Below are positions 11,985-24,400 of a stretch of DNA of 64,000 bases, one piece after another. The stretch covers positions 6,824,001 through 6,888,000 of the forward strand of contig NC_074713.1 of the NCBI RefSeq assembly GCF_947242115.1, in the 5' to 3' direction. The position numbers and the translations under genes are program-made. Position 1 is the first letter of the stretch, and the number at the start of each line of letters is the position of its first letter. Origin of the DNA: Biomphalaria glabrata (Eukaryota; Mollusca; Gastropoda; Planorbidae). Below the pieces are notes generated by a model. That model worked only from the letters and a program-made list of their open reading frames with translations, was not told where the DNA came from and made no database searches.

Positions 11985-12570
11985 GTCGTACATCGTTCCC
12001 TTGGCGACTTTCCGGAGAATTCCAGCTACCCGTCGCCTCAGCGTGGCGCCTCCGGTGGAAACGTCTAGGGGTGGACCTAGTACGAGTAGCGAATCAGGCC
12101 CTTGCGGGACCCCCTGGGTGAGCTTTTTTTTTTTTTTTATCTCACTCGGGGCAGGGATGGAACAAGTAGCCCGCACACCAGTCCAAAAAGTCCGCCACGC
12201 CGTTCCACTAAGGGGGTCATCATCAGAACCAGGAGCCTGGAGTGGTAACCCTCGCACGGAATTGTGGCGGTAACAGTATAGGAATATGAGACAAGTTCCC
12301 CGCAGTTAGCACTGTTCTCGACCACTTATAGCGAGTGGGTCTAAGGAACGGGAACGGTGCGCTGTGTACGCGGCACGGCCCGGTCTGGCCCAGTCAATCG
12401 ATATGGCCGTCTACCGCTGGGAGCCCTCAGACAGGACAGGGTTGAAGAACCCCATGTCCAGGCCTGGTAGTTAGATAAAAGCCTTTCCAACCACCAAGGG
12501 GATAATGGCGCCTAAGGCGCCGACGCCCTACTGGATCTCACTGAAGGTTGACGACTTTTGCACGACCAAA
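11985..12570. repeat. GC- and CpG-rich block, probably an inserted repeat of unknown class
   Basis: About 590 bp of CpG-rich sequence stands out sharply from AT-rich surroundings. The minus strand has a 132-codon open frame whose KKKKK comes from a poly-A/T tract at 12125-12140. I do not recognise the protein or the repeat. Base composition unlike both flanks suggests insertion of a foreign or recently arrived element; a 5' piece of a retroelement is one possibility. No terminal repeats were found. Confidence 0.35.
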
Positions 12571-13324
12571 AAACAAACAAACTGTAACACTTATATAGGC
12601 TTGTTATAAGAAAGTAAGAAACATACTGACATTCGCACCAATAGCTCGTTGTTACGTCACAATTACTTGTCGGAACTGTCTGTGGTTAAGGCCCCTAGCT
12701 GTGATAAGTTTGATCAGTGAGGTATATGGGTCAATAATATGTTAATATTTTATGCAGCTTTTTGCAAACTTTCCTGTTTAAAGTTTATGTCTGGGATATT
12801 CTTTATTAAAACAAAACAAAACTGTTTTTCTCAGTCAAAGATCGCGCTCCATCAATTGTTACACTTGCCACATTGTTCCAAGCCTACCCAACACTCAACA
12901 CAGGTCTTCATAGCGTTGACCAGAGATTGCGTCTTTGATTGTATGTATTGAAGAATAGCCAATAAGAATAATCTTCGTTTACTTGAAACTTTTTATATTG
13001 AGACAGTTTCAACCAATTATAGAGATATTTAAAAAATATATATATTTGAATTTTTATGTGTATATACTTTGGGCACACCTAATTTCTGTAGTTGTCCGCA
13101 CAAAATTTCAAATTGATCCGAGAATGGGTGTAAGGGAGATGACGTCTTCAAAATGTGTACCAGACAGAGACAGTTTATAAAAGCTTTATAAAAAAAACAT
13201 TTTTTTTCAGACTTTTGAATGTTTATTGGGGCAATGCAATTCTTTGTAGACCGTAATAAAGGCCTATACATAAAATCATCCAGGTTCCCCACACAGTCAG
13301 ATTGTCTTTCTAAACGATGCGAAA
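12571..13324. other. Intergenic, nothing recognised
   Basis: AT-rich sequence without splice-bordered frames or recognised repeats. Confidence 0.4.
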
Positions 13325-13925
13325 ACAACCCTCCAAAGCTTGCAAAACTCTGATTCCTCTTATATTAAAAACCTCAGAACAGCACTTACAAAGCTGAACA
13401 ACAACAGCAAAAAAAACTGTTATTCAATGGATACCAGCTCATATACAACTAGAAGGAAATGAGAAGGCTGACACACTCGCCAAGAGTGGGAGAACTAACT
13501 CACAAATAAACTCTGCACTCTATCCAGAAGAATTGAAGAAATTAATTGTAAATAAAATTAAATGAGAAATGGACGAGCTCTCATCCAAATCACAAGAAAG
13601 ATGACGCTTACTATAAGCTATCCCGACAAGACCAACGTCTAATCTTTCGACTCAGGACCGGACACAACAGAATGCGACAACACATGTACCGGAAGCTCAA
13701 AATTGGAACCAGTGAAATCTGCCCATGTGGAGTATCACCAGAGAATGCCGACCACGTCATCCAGGACTGCTCTCTCTACCAAGAGGCCCGTAGGCTATAA
13801 GACATTGGCCCCAAATCACCCCAATAGAAAGAAAACTATATGGAGAGCTCCCTGATTTGGAAACCACAGTGCAGTTCATCTCATATATTGGTCTAGTCAT
13901 CTGAACGCTCCAACATAACAATGAG
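13325..13925 (+). mobile_element. LINE 3' fragment with RNase H domain (I-like)
   Basis: Read on the plus strand with several frame breaks, the segment gives VIQWIPAHIQLEGNEKADTL, the conserved QWiPaH...GNEkAD core of the LINE-encoded RNase H domain, then FRLRTGHNRMRQHMYRKLKI and ICPCG...ADHVIQDCSLYQEARR, the cysteine/histidine C-terminal motif. A GAAGAAGAAGAA tail follows at about 13928-13943. Upstream reverse transcriptase is absent, so the copy is 5' truncated. I-superfamily type is inferred from the RNase H position. Confidence 0.75.
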
Positions 13926-14255
13926 AACGAAGAAGAAGAAGAAATGGTCCCATCAGCCCATTGCCATTGTAGGCCTACTCATATTCGTGGCCTTGATATA
14001 GCACTCGCCCACGGTCCCGGGCACTGCTAAGGTCGCATCTGCTGCTGTCCTGATGTAGGCCTAAATAGATATCTTTAAAGTTTAATTCTTAAGGAACACC
14101 CAAAAGAAAATATGCTAGGCCTATATAGATATAGATCTAAATCATAGACTATATATATATATAGATCTAGATCTAAATACCAAAAATAAAAAAAAAAAAA
14201 AACCTGACGAGATTCATCCCATTATATGAAAGGTAATTAGAATTGATTGGTTCTA

Positions 14256-14458
14256 CAGAGTAATGGATTTACCCGTAGGCAACATAAGCTATAGCTAGGA
14301 TAGGGCCCCCACCTTCTAGGGGGTTCCCAAACAAAATGGCTCCTGTGATATTTTCAATCATTAAAATAAAAAAGAGCTAAGGGAAAATTGCCTTGTGTAG
14401 AAAACAACTTAAACAAGGGTCATAGCCTTGGGCCTTACCAAATCTAAATCCGGCCCTG
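14256..14458 (+). mobile_element. MITE with CAGGGCCGGATTTAG-type ends
   Basis: Right end AAATCTAAATCCGGCCCTG pairs with a decayed left end CAGAGTAATGGATTTAC. The inner GTAGGCAACATAAGCTATAGC...AGGGCCCC matches the 170-bp element at 48180-48349. An 8-bp near-repeat TGGTTCTA/TGGTTCCA flanks or overlaps the ends, pointing to a hAT-type insertion. It directly precedes the hAT element at 14511. Confidence 0.55.
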
Positions 14459-14510
14459 GTTCCATATAAACCAAATATAATACTAAATCTTGGCTCAATA
14501 GCATTTATAT

Positions 14511-15182
14511 CAGGGGTTCTCAACCTGTTTGTCGTGACCCCTTTGGGGGTCGAATGACCGATTGCAGCGACCCCCGGAAATTAGGATTTTGACTATTCAT
14601 CATAGGAATTTTTTTCCCCATTCTAACGTGCTGTAATAAGCAGATTTGAACGTTACTTGGTATTCCAAATACACCGTTCTGTTTGAGATTGTGTTGCGCC
14701 TTCTTCATTAATCTCCAATAACAAATCTTTGCGAAACAAGGTTTTCTAGCTTGTTAGTTATGAAGTCCCAATTCAGAAACAGACTTGATCCAGATGATGA
14801 CACTCGCTGTGCTACTGAATTCCTGATCTGGTGGAACAGAAACAAGCTCAACCTTCGCACCTTGGCGTGTTTGTAAATACTGTCGAAACACTATTTCCGT
14901 AATAACGTAGTTTATTATACTTTATTAAAGACTGTATTATCCACACTTTGCCATATTTGTCACATTGTCACTCAATTGTGCAACATGTAGGCCCTATATT
15001 TGTGAATATGCAATAGAAAAATTAATAAATGCACGTCTGAATAATGACCCATTATAATTTAATTATGAGCATAAATTTATTTATCTGTAAACGAAAAAAA
15101 CAATTACGGTTGGGGTCGCCGCCTAGTATGAAATTATAGGCCTATTAGTGGGTCGCGGAACTAGAAATATTGAGAACCGCTG
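14511..15182 (+). mobile_element. hAT element, internally deleted, with transposase C-terminal remnant
   Basis: The ends CAGGGGTTCTCAACCTGT and TATTGAGAACCGCTG are inverted repeats, flanked by 8-mers ATTTATAT (14503-14510) and ATGTATAT (15183-15190), 7 of 8 identical. Sub-terminal GACCCCTTTGGGGGTCG and GGTTGGGGTCGCC...GGGTCGCGG are as I remember from hAT families known in vertebrates and horizontally transferred between phyla. At 14760 the plus frame reads MKSQFRNRLDPDDDTRCA, like the C-terminal hAT transposase stretch ('lSPD.DLR.ALS'). The full transposase is absent, so this 672-bp copy could not move itself. Confidence 0.8.
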
Positions 15183-15190
15183 ATGTATAT

Positions 15191-17040
15191 TCAGGAATGT
15201 AAACACTTCTTTCATTCAAAAAGAAAAAAAAAATGTGTGGGTAGGTGACATTAAAATTAAACGTTTGAGAGACCAATAGGCTAGATCTAGCTCGGTTCAA
15301 GTTCTCGATCTAAATGCACTCGGCCTTTATATTGTTAACATCTCTCTATTGTTTCAAAATAAAGCTCGATTTATATGTTTTAAAAGTTCATAATTCATAT
15401 ATAACTCTGAGTTCTCAAAATAACCAAGAATTTCTTCTCAGCCCATTAGTCATAATTTACTGCGGTTAACCGTCCACTGAGTACCTCTATATCCTAGCCT
15501 TAGATTAGACTGATTAGACCATAGTTCCATGATTAGACCTAATCTTGACCCTAGTACTCCGGTGTGTCAATAATAGTGTGCAGGATGTAGAGGGCGCAAA
15601 ATTTGCGTAATTGGTCGCATTATAACTGAATTAAAAAATCATTTCAAAAAAGTTTCTTAAATATAAGAGATCAATTCAGTTCTACATTGAATCACAGATA
15701 AGACAAATGCTAGCTGTGAGCACTTAGGATTAATAGCTACTCAGCATAAGTTGAACGTTCACGTGGCAGGGAGTATGCGTGGCAAAGAGAATAACATGCA
15801 TGTTTTTCATCCAATCAAAAAAAGAATGGATATTCACACGGTGGCTATTATTATATAGACCTGCACAGCGGCTTATTTTTAGCAACGTGAATCAATAACT
15901 TCGCCTACCCTGTAATAGTGTTAAAAAACTTTTCCACGTTGACTTGTGTATGCCTATCGTCCGTTCTCAATAATGGTATTTGTTTAGACATTTAACTTAA
16001 AGTTTAACTTGTGTAAAATATGTCTATATAACTTACTTTTAGGCTATATCAGTATAGATCTTGAATCTAGTCTAGAGTAGAATTAAGAATACTTAGCAAG
16101 TTGGCTAAGGGCTAAGGCTAAGTTGGTATTCTTAATAGTCTTTTAATTTCTAGTCGCAGTCGCAGTGTAGTAAACTATGAACTGACGAGTTCGTGAGTTT
16201 TGAGTCTTCAATCATCATTCAAACCATTGTATATACGATAGATAGGCTGATATTGAGAGGCCGGTTCCATGACTCAAACTCAAGTTAGTAGACCCACTTA
16301 TCAAGATCTAAATTAGATTCTGATCTAGTCTAGAATCTAGATCTTCATAGTCATAGTATTCACTATTCCAACACAGGCAGTCATCATATTTTATTAGGCT
16401 GGGTTAGCATTAGCAACCAGAATCACTTCACTTGCTTCTTGAAATTGTCAGTGTTAGCGAGTGGTGTGTTACATTGTAATTTATTTGATTGTACACTCAG
16501 CTACAGATCTTCTTACATCCAAAGTTCTTTCATCACATAATCAATGATAACCATTCAGACCATTGCTCATATTCATATATAGTGACATATTATATAGTGA
16601 CATGCTAGATTTAAAGTCTAAACTCTAGTAGCCTTGTCTAGACTATCATCATGTAATCATATCTGGACTAAATACCATTTAAACATAGCCTGTCATAGCA
16701 TCTAATAGTTTCATTTTTTTTAAGAGACAGACAGATTATATATTCCATATATATATCTAGTCAATCTAGTCTCCAGATGAGAGACTATTATAATAATCAC
16801 TTATAATCAGTTACTTATAATATAATCCATTTAGTGATTTGGGCTTTATAAACATTTGGTCATTTTGATATTCATTTAAATCTAATTTCAAAATGAAAGC
16901 TGCTATTGACAATGCTGTTGAGAGAATGAACTGTGTTTGTCTCACAGAAAGAATCTATGGTATTAAATATAGAAATTAGTAGATCTTATATTTAGGCCAT
17001 ATATGTTGTATGTTGCCTATTTAGGAACATTACGCTATCA
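15191..17040. other. Intergenic upstream of the RRBP1-like gene
   Basis: AT-rich; AGATCTAGATCT/TCTAGA word cluster at 16040-16340. This is where a 5' untranslated exon and promoter of the RRBP1-like gene are expected, but none could be placed from sequence alone. Confidence 0.4.
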
Positions 17041-17054
17041 TTATTTGGGAGGGG

Positions 17055-17290
17055 GGGGGTGTTGGTGAGTGGTTAAGACCATTAAGTGCTTGGCTTTTGA
17101 AACTGGGGGTACAAATCTAAGGTACAAATCTAAGTGAAGAATGGGATTTTGAATTTCTGGATTTTTAGGGTGACATTGAGTTCACCCAACTCTAATGGGT
17201 ATATGAGTATAGTAGTTGGTCGTTGTACTGGCCACATGACACCCTGCTCATTGGCCAAAGAAACAGATGACCTAAGTTGAAGTATATAAT
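17055..17290 (+). repeat. SINE-B copy (tRNA-derived)
   Basis: Head GGTGAGTGGTTAAGACC is a tRNA-type box A, followed by GAATGGGATTTTGAATTTC, GTTCACCCAACTCTAATGGG, GGTCGTTGTACTGGCC and AAACAGATGACC. The same order occurs at 29768-30015. A short GTATGTATGTAT run follows. Confidence 0.75.
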
Positions 17291-17629
17291 ATATATGTAT
17301 GTATGTATTGTGGTGGTTCATGGGAGTGCTTACAGTTTATGTATGTCTTGTATATACACATGTTTTTTTTATATTTTAGCTTTAGTCTTAAACCAACAAC
17401 TACAACTAAATGTGACTTAGATTACTTTTAGTGTACTTTTTTATTAATATTAACTATATTATTACATCCTATAAAGAAACACTTTTAACAGACAAATAAA
17501 ACAATTTTAATAATGCTTAGTTGTAGATAATACACATAGATTTTAGAAATTAATCTTTCTTTTTTTAAATCTCTGATTGTCATTGTTAACAATTGGATAA
17601 TATATATTTGCTTTCTTTCTTTGTTTTAG

Positions 17630-18475
17630 CTCCTGAAATAGCTGAATGGAACTGTGTCAAAACAAAAGACTTTGTTGCTTTGTAAAGTAGCTGAAAGCAA
17701 AGTGGGATAACAAAATAGGATTCAAATATTAAAACATTTTTCCAGTGTAACTTCTTTGGTGCGGACTTTTTCTAACCAAACCAGAGACGTAAATCACCAA
17801 TACCAACAAAAATGGAAGTTCTTACAATTCTTGTGGGCGTAGTAGCCTTTGTTTTATCGGCCATAATAATTTACTGCATTTCTGTTTTCTCAATGAGAGA
17901 AAAAACTTTTGAGGAAGTGATGGAGGAGCAACGGCGGCGCCAGGAAGAGGAAAGAGAAAAGGCTAAAGCTGAGAAAAAGGCAGAGAAAGAACAGAAGCGA
18001 AAGTATAAGAAAGGAAAACCAGAAAAGGTGAAAGAAAAATCAGCTCAAGTAACAGAGCCTGAGTTAAAAGATCAAAAGATGGTAAATATAGAGATAGATC
18101 CTGAGATAATAGAGCCTACGGAAAGCTTAGGACTAAGTACTGCTTTACGACAGAGGGGAAAGAAGGAAAAAGTTGCCAAGCCGATTCTCCATAATAAAGG
18201 GGAGGTTAGTCTTATTAGTGAGAAAACAGTTGAAGTTCAACATAAACCAATTGTACCCAAAGATGAGTTAGAGTTGAAGAAAAAGCACGACTCTAAGGTA
18301 GTTGAAAATATCGAAAAGGTTAAAATTGTTCCCACCGAAGCCATAGTTACTGCATCTCGTCAAGAGATTAAGGAGAACTTGCCTCCAAAGAAAGTTGAAA
18401 AAGAAGAACTCAAGCTGCTTAAGCAGAGCACAGATGATGTTGAAAAACGTGCAGCCAAGCCAAAGCCTGCCACAG
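17630..18475 (+). CDS. RRBP1: RRBP1-like gene, first coding exon (5'UTR part 17630-17811)
   Basis: A strong acceptor (TTTCTTTGTTTTAG) ends at 17629, so the exon starts in 5'UTR. Coding runs 17812-18475, 221 codons plus one base, into donor GTACAT. The N-terminus has a short lumenal end, a hydrophobic helix (LTILVGVVAFVLSAIIIYCI) and a charged cytosolic tail rich in EERE/KAEKKAEKEQK, then a poorly conserved acidic/basic region. This is the Rib_recp_KP_reg-type part of the family. Confidence 0.88.
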
Positions 18476-21400
18476 GTACATATTATACAATTAGCTAACA
18501 CTTATGTTTTACAACTTTTTTTTTTCTATTGTATTTAAATTATTGTTATTATTACTCAAAAGCTAAAAAAAAATTATTTTGTAGGGGGAGGGGTTTGGGT
18601 TCTAAGTGAAATTAAAAACTCTACTTCTCCACTGCTTATTTTTAGACGAAGATCTGAAGTTGCAACACCTAGTGACATATTTTTTAAAATATAGCTTTTT
18701 TAGAATTAAGGATTACAGCTAGCTTCAGTTGGGTATCTAGCTTTTTTTTTTTTAAGTCACTCAATATCCACATGACACCCTTGTAACTTAAAACAATATA
18801 AACATGTTAGACACATAAGCCTCCAAAACTTTATAATGTTTAAAATATCTTAGTCATCATATAAAGGGCACGACATGGCCTAAATTGTGCAGATGTGCCA
18901 AAAACCCAAAATATCAACTATTCTGAAGAAATTTCAGTTTAGTATATAAAACATTAGACATGGGACCAGATTTTGTTAAGAATATTATTTCTAAACTAAC
19001 TTGATTAATTATTATTATTTCACAGATGATTTTGTGCTGAATGGGTCTAAGCTGATCTCTTCAGTTAAAACTGCCAAGCTGTCTGATAGTGAGGTTCAGA
19101 CCTTAATAGACATACTTCTCAACCGCCAAGGTGTGACTCCTATAAAACCTGCAGTATCTGAAACCTGGAATAAGGTAGTTTTTTAATTTCATCTGAAATT
19201 TAGTATTCTGATATATTTATATATTTATACATATATTAATTTGAGATACCATTTATTTGGTTTGTTTTCTAATCCAACAGAAGAGTCAAAAAGGTGACCC
19301 AGTTTCTCAACTGAAAAAACAGCTTGAAGAAAAAGAAAAGGCTTTACTAGATGGTGAGTAAATGACATGTCCGGTAACAAAAAGCTGAGTAGACTAGTTC
19401 ATACAGGAACTTTGTAAAATGGCAAACATGTTGAAACTTCTTAAGGCCATGTTCTAAGAAAGCTACTTTTGCATATTGTTTTGGTACCTTAAAATTGTCT
19501 GATACAATTCAATAGCCAATACTTTTGAACTAAACACTGTTACTCTTTTTATTTTCATGTACATGTAATGCTACTTAAATATTATATATAGATCTAAATG
19601 CACTATGTATTTGAAACTTATTAACTGAAGGTGTCAGTTTAATTCTTTACAATATTCATGTCTTTTTCATTTTCCTGCCTACTTTTAGAGCATCTATAGT
19701 TTACAACTTGCATCTACAGAATATTCCCCATTTTGAATTGACTTGTTTAATTCAACATTAAGAATGCATACAATTTAAATGGGTTTTAAAAATTCTTATT
19801 CCTTGTTGTTTTTTTTTTTTTTCTCTCTTTCAAGAACAAGGTGTTTCACAATCATCCAATGCTAAAATTAAAGAGTTGCAAAAAGAGTTATTATCAGAAA
19901 AAACAAAATATGCAGCTTTGGATAAAACACTCCAGGAAAAAAACAACCAGCATAAATCAGAAATAGAAGCTTTTCAGCTTAGGATGCAGCATTCACATGA
20001 GCAAAGCCTGTCAAAAATTAACACGCTGGAAGCTAAGGTTCGTCAGCTTAGTGAACAAGGCAATGCAGGTGGTGACAAAAATACAGCAGTAAAACCATCT
20101 GAGGTACTAGTTGTACATTACTAAACATTTATAAAAATAGGCCTTTGATTTTAGTTGAAGTTTAACCATTTTATTAAAACATGATCTCAAAATTATCTAT
20201 GCTAGAGTTTGATATCCCATTTTCCTTTCATTACTTCTAGGATAACAAACTTGTGCAGGAAAACAAGATTCTTCAGGAAACACTCTCACAGAAAGTGTAA
20301 GTTTATTTTCAACATTATATCTGTTCTTATAACTAATGTAATCATCTTTGGAGCATGCCATTTCTGTTACTTTTTTGTTTTCCACCTGCTTCTCTGGAAT
20401 GAAATATATTGCTTGGACTAAAGAAAGGCACAGTTCAATTAATTTCTACTGTTATATCTGAGGATTATATGTAGGAAATGACTGAATGGTGTAGAAGTAT
20501 CATTACAATCTAAAATAACTACCCTTGCCATTTAGTGATTTAAAGAAATTTACTTACCTAAATAAAACTATAATGAGGGAAATGCATTACGAAGTCAGTG
20601 AAACTTTAAATCACTCATTTCTGTACTAGGTCTGGTCTGAGAGAAAACATAATCAGATTATGCTATGAATGCATTATTTTTTGTGCATTTTCTGGATTCA
20701 TGTTGCTCATAAGCATTTTGTAATTTCTTCTGTTTATAATCTTGTAGCAAGGAGGCCTCCAGTCTAACAGACAAAATCAACCAACTGGAAAAAGAGCTCT
20801 CCAACACCACAAAGTCTGTCCAGCTCAGTGAGTCCAACAAAAAAAGTTATGAACTGAAAATCAGTCAATATGAAGAACAAATTAAAAAACTTGAAGCTTT
20901 TCAGGTAATTAATTATTTTGATCAGCTCTTCAGTGTCTGTTGTTCCCTTGAGTTGAATAGTTAGGGTATCTGGGGTATTTGATTTAAAATAAACAAGTAA
21001 ATAAACTTTTTTGAATAGTTGTTCTATCTCATTACAGAAAGATACAGATTCTGTTATCAATAAAAAGGTGGATGAAATTGCATCAGAATTGAAAAAGTCA
21101 GAAGCTAAAAATTCCAGTTTAAGTTCAGATTTACAGAAAGCCAATTCTGCATTGAGTGTAGCTGAAGTTGAATGCAGTAGCTTAAAAACCAAGCTTGAAG
21201 AGCTTGAATTGCATCTAAGAAAAGCTGAAGCCAGTAAAGAAGTGGAATCTAAACTACAGGTGAGGGGGGATTTATATTAAAATATTGCACTATTAGCATT
21301 TATCATACAGCAGTGGTTTTTTTTTGTTTTTTTTAAATTATTTCTTTACAAATAGATATAAAAAATACTTTCATTGTAGGTGTAATGTATTGTTAATGCA

Positions 21401-24400
21401 GAACTTGATGAAAACTTGAGCAGATTTCTTTTTAAACAAAAATAAACAAAACTTTTATAGACAGTATATTCAGCTTCAATAAAAATGTTTGTAGAAACAC
21501 AAGTGAAATATTATCCTGAACAATTTAAACAAAATACAATTCACGTTTAGAACTATATATCTTTCTGTCACTCATCTCCTTGAATTCCACTTTCACTACC
21601 CTATTAGTAAAGTAAGTCAAAATCTGTTCAGCCAGCACAAAATTATATGCCTTAGTGTTACTTTTGGTTACATCAGATTCATACTTTATAACTGATAGTA
21701 GCATGATCTAGCATATCGATTTGAGTAAATTACACCTGATACATTATTCTAATCCCCTCCCCCCTCTTAAAAAATAATATTTCTGTTGCCTGATGTAATG
21801 TCTAGGAATCTGAACAAAAGAGGTCTGACCTAGAAGGAAATATTAAGAATCTTGACAAACAATTAGCTGACTTGTCCAGACGTCTAAACGAAAGTAATGC
21901 TGAAGTCAATGTGAGTGAAAAGTTGTTTAATTACTTAGATTGAAATTAATTTCATTGATCATTTCATTTATCATTTACCTTGCTTTTATATATTTGTACT
22001 ATTTTAACTTTGTAAGAATCATTTTAAATGCTTATTTAAAAAAGCATTTTTGAATCAGAAATTTCTAGAAAAAAAAAATTAAAGGGAGCTGTTAGTAATG
22101 GATTGTTACAATATTTTGACATTTTTTCAAATCATTTTTTTACGATCTTTAAATTTCCAGCAACTGCAATCGGAAAATAAAAGATTGTCTGATGAAATTA
22201 GATTGGTGAATGAGCGCCTCCAGTCTGCCCCTGCTTCTAATGGTGACATCCATGACAATGGACCCAGTATCCCATCTACTGAACATGAGCGCATGTAATT
22301 TTTTTCATTCATTTAGTTTGAACCTAACAACTTATATAAGTTTGAAAATGTCTATTACTGCAATAGTGCTAAAGATGCTGTCATTTATTATCATCTGTGT
22401 GCCGAAAAAACTTTCATGCAACTTTTATGCATTCAAGAATTATTTCAATCAGTATTAATAATAATACTCTAAATTTGATTTTATAACTTTGTCTTTACAG
22501 CCTGGCTGACAAGAATAAAGAGATCTCTGAGTTGACAGCTGGGCTTGAAACTCAGAAGAAAGCTGTAACAAGTCTGAACACTCAGCTTGATAACAAAACA
22601 GCAGAAGTGACAGACTTGCAGCAACAACTCTCACAGCAGAAATCTAAAAACAATGTAAGTGTTAGGGAAAATGAGATGCTTTGCATCCTGCTCTGTAAGT
22701 CCTAGTGGTTCAACCAGAAACAAATCACACCTGCCACTTGCAGAGTGAAATGCTTTAAACAATAAATAGAAATGTTCATACTTTTTAAGACAATAAAACT
22801 TACCAAACTCCATTTTTTGAGTTAATGCAGTGATTTTGACCCAAAGAAAATTTCTGGTTGCTCCACAGAGTTGGGTTCTTTTGTTCAAGTTGTAGGGATA
22901 GCTAGGTTTTATTTTATCACCCTGTATTCTTATTATACCCTACATACATCTGACTACTAAGCTTATGAACTGATCCTTCGCTACTTGACATTCTTTCTTT
23001 AAATAGGTACCTTCATGTGCTACCTTTTAATCATGATGTTTAAATCTCCTTCTCTAACAGTTATTTAACTCTTTCTCTCCTAACTGACGATACCAGCATT
23101 GATTGCACCAGAATGTGGTAATTAATTATGGAGAGAAAGAGTTAACATCTTGTTGTGACTTCTTTACATTTGGGTATTTCCATTTCCCAGATCATTATGA
23201 CTATGAAAAGTTTGGTTGAAGTTAATTTTTTAAGGAAAATATTTAAAAAAAATGTTGTTGTTTTTTTGTGTGTAGTCCCCACTTAGCATCATGATCTGGG
23301 AAGTCAAATTTCCCATACAAAAAGAATGCAACATTATTACTCTTTGATATGACAGTTTTGTGATAACCCTACAATGCCCTGGGAATGTGAGCCTTATTCA
23401 TAAACTACTTGCATGGCATTACCACTAACTAAAAGTCTGACATTGCTAGATTCTTCATACATCTTTCTGGACTGTTTTCTTTGATGTGGGTGAGCACTAG
23501 AGTCCTCTCTCTTGTCTGCTTTTGCACTAGAAACACAAATACTTATCCATAGGAAACTACACATATTTCTTTTTTTTTTTTTTTTTTTTAAAAGCCTTGA
23601 TTGACAAACTTGTTTACTCAATTACATCATCCCAGTTAATGTTGCTTTCTTGATCACAAATGAGTACTTAACCACATATGATTGGGTTATTATATTTTAT
23701 TATTATTACATACAAATTATTGTTGACTGGTGTGAGTTTTAATTAGAGCACACTAATTAGAAATGACTTGATCTGATTTTCTTTTTAACTTGCCTTTCTT
23801 GATTTAAACTTAATATTGACTTAATGAATTTTTGGGAACCCAGCGTTGACTGGAAAAACTTCAATGGGATAAACAGAACATTTTTGAATTGAAATTAAAG
23901 CAAGAATAAAGTACCTAACACTGTTTTATATTAACTATTTTTTTCTGCAGTTTAAAAAATTTATATCAAAATGGCTTGGGCTTTGATTATATTGTTTTCC
24001 AGAATTGGCTTCTTTTATTCTTCAGCTGTTTATGCAGAATGCACACCTAACACTTGACCTAGTTTCTTCTTTTTCTGCTTTCTCATTAGCAAAAGCTAAT
24101 GATTTTTTTGCTTAAAGTTTAGAAATTCCTTATCAGTCTAGTAGAAATTCTATTTTAAATAATCCTAATGATAAAAAATGCAGATGTTATGTATGTATGT
24201 AAGGTGAATACCTGTAGTCCAAGTCAAAGTTATCTGAATAGAGCTAAAGGCTTTCAAAGAAGAAATGTAAATATTCTTTGCTTAACACTTTGCAATTTCA
24301 GGAGTTGAGAGAAAAGAATTGGAAAGCAATGGAAGCATTAGAATTAGCAGAAAAAAACTCAGCAGAAAAAGTTGATAAAGCTTTGAAATCTGCTAGGGTA

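Larger units (their letters stand above)
18476..24301. other. RRBP1-like introns 1-10, mostly unremarkable
   Basis: Introns between 18476 and 24301 are AT-rich with poly-T tracts. The longest, 22655-24301, contains the 81-bp perfect hairpin at 23065-23145 and a poly-T run near 23571-23589; nothing else recognised. Confidence 0.5.

Noticed and set aside
12983-13328. Overlapping short frames on both strands
   Set aside because: AT-rich random frames without splice sites or family features.
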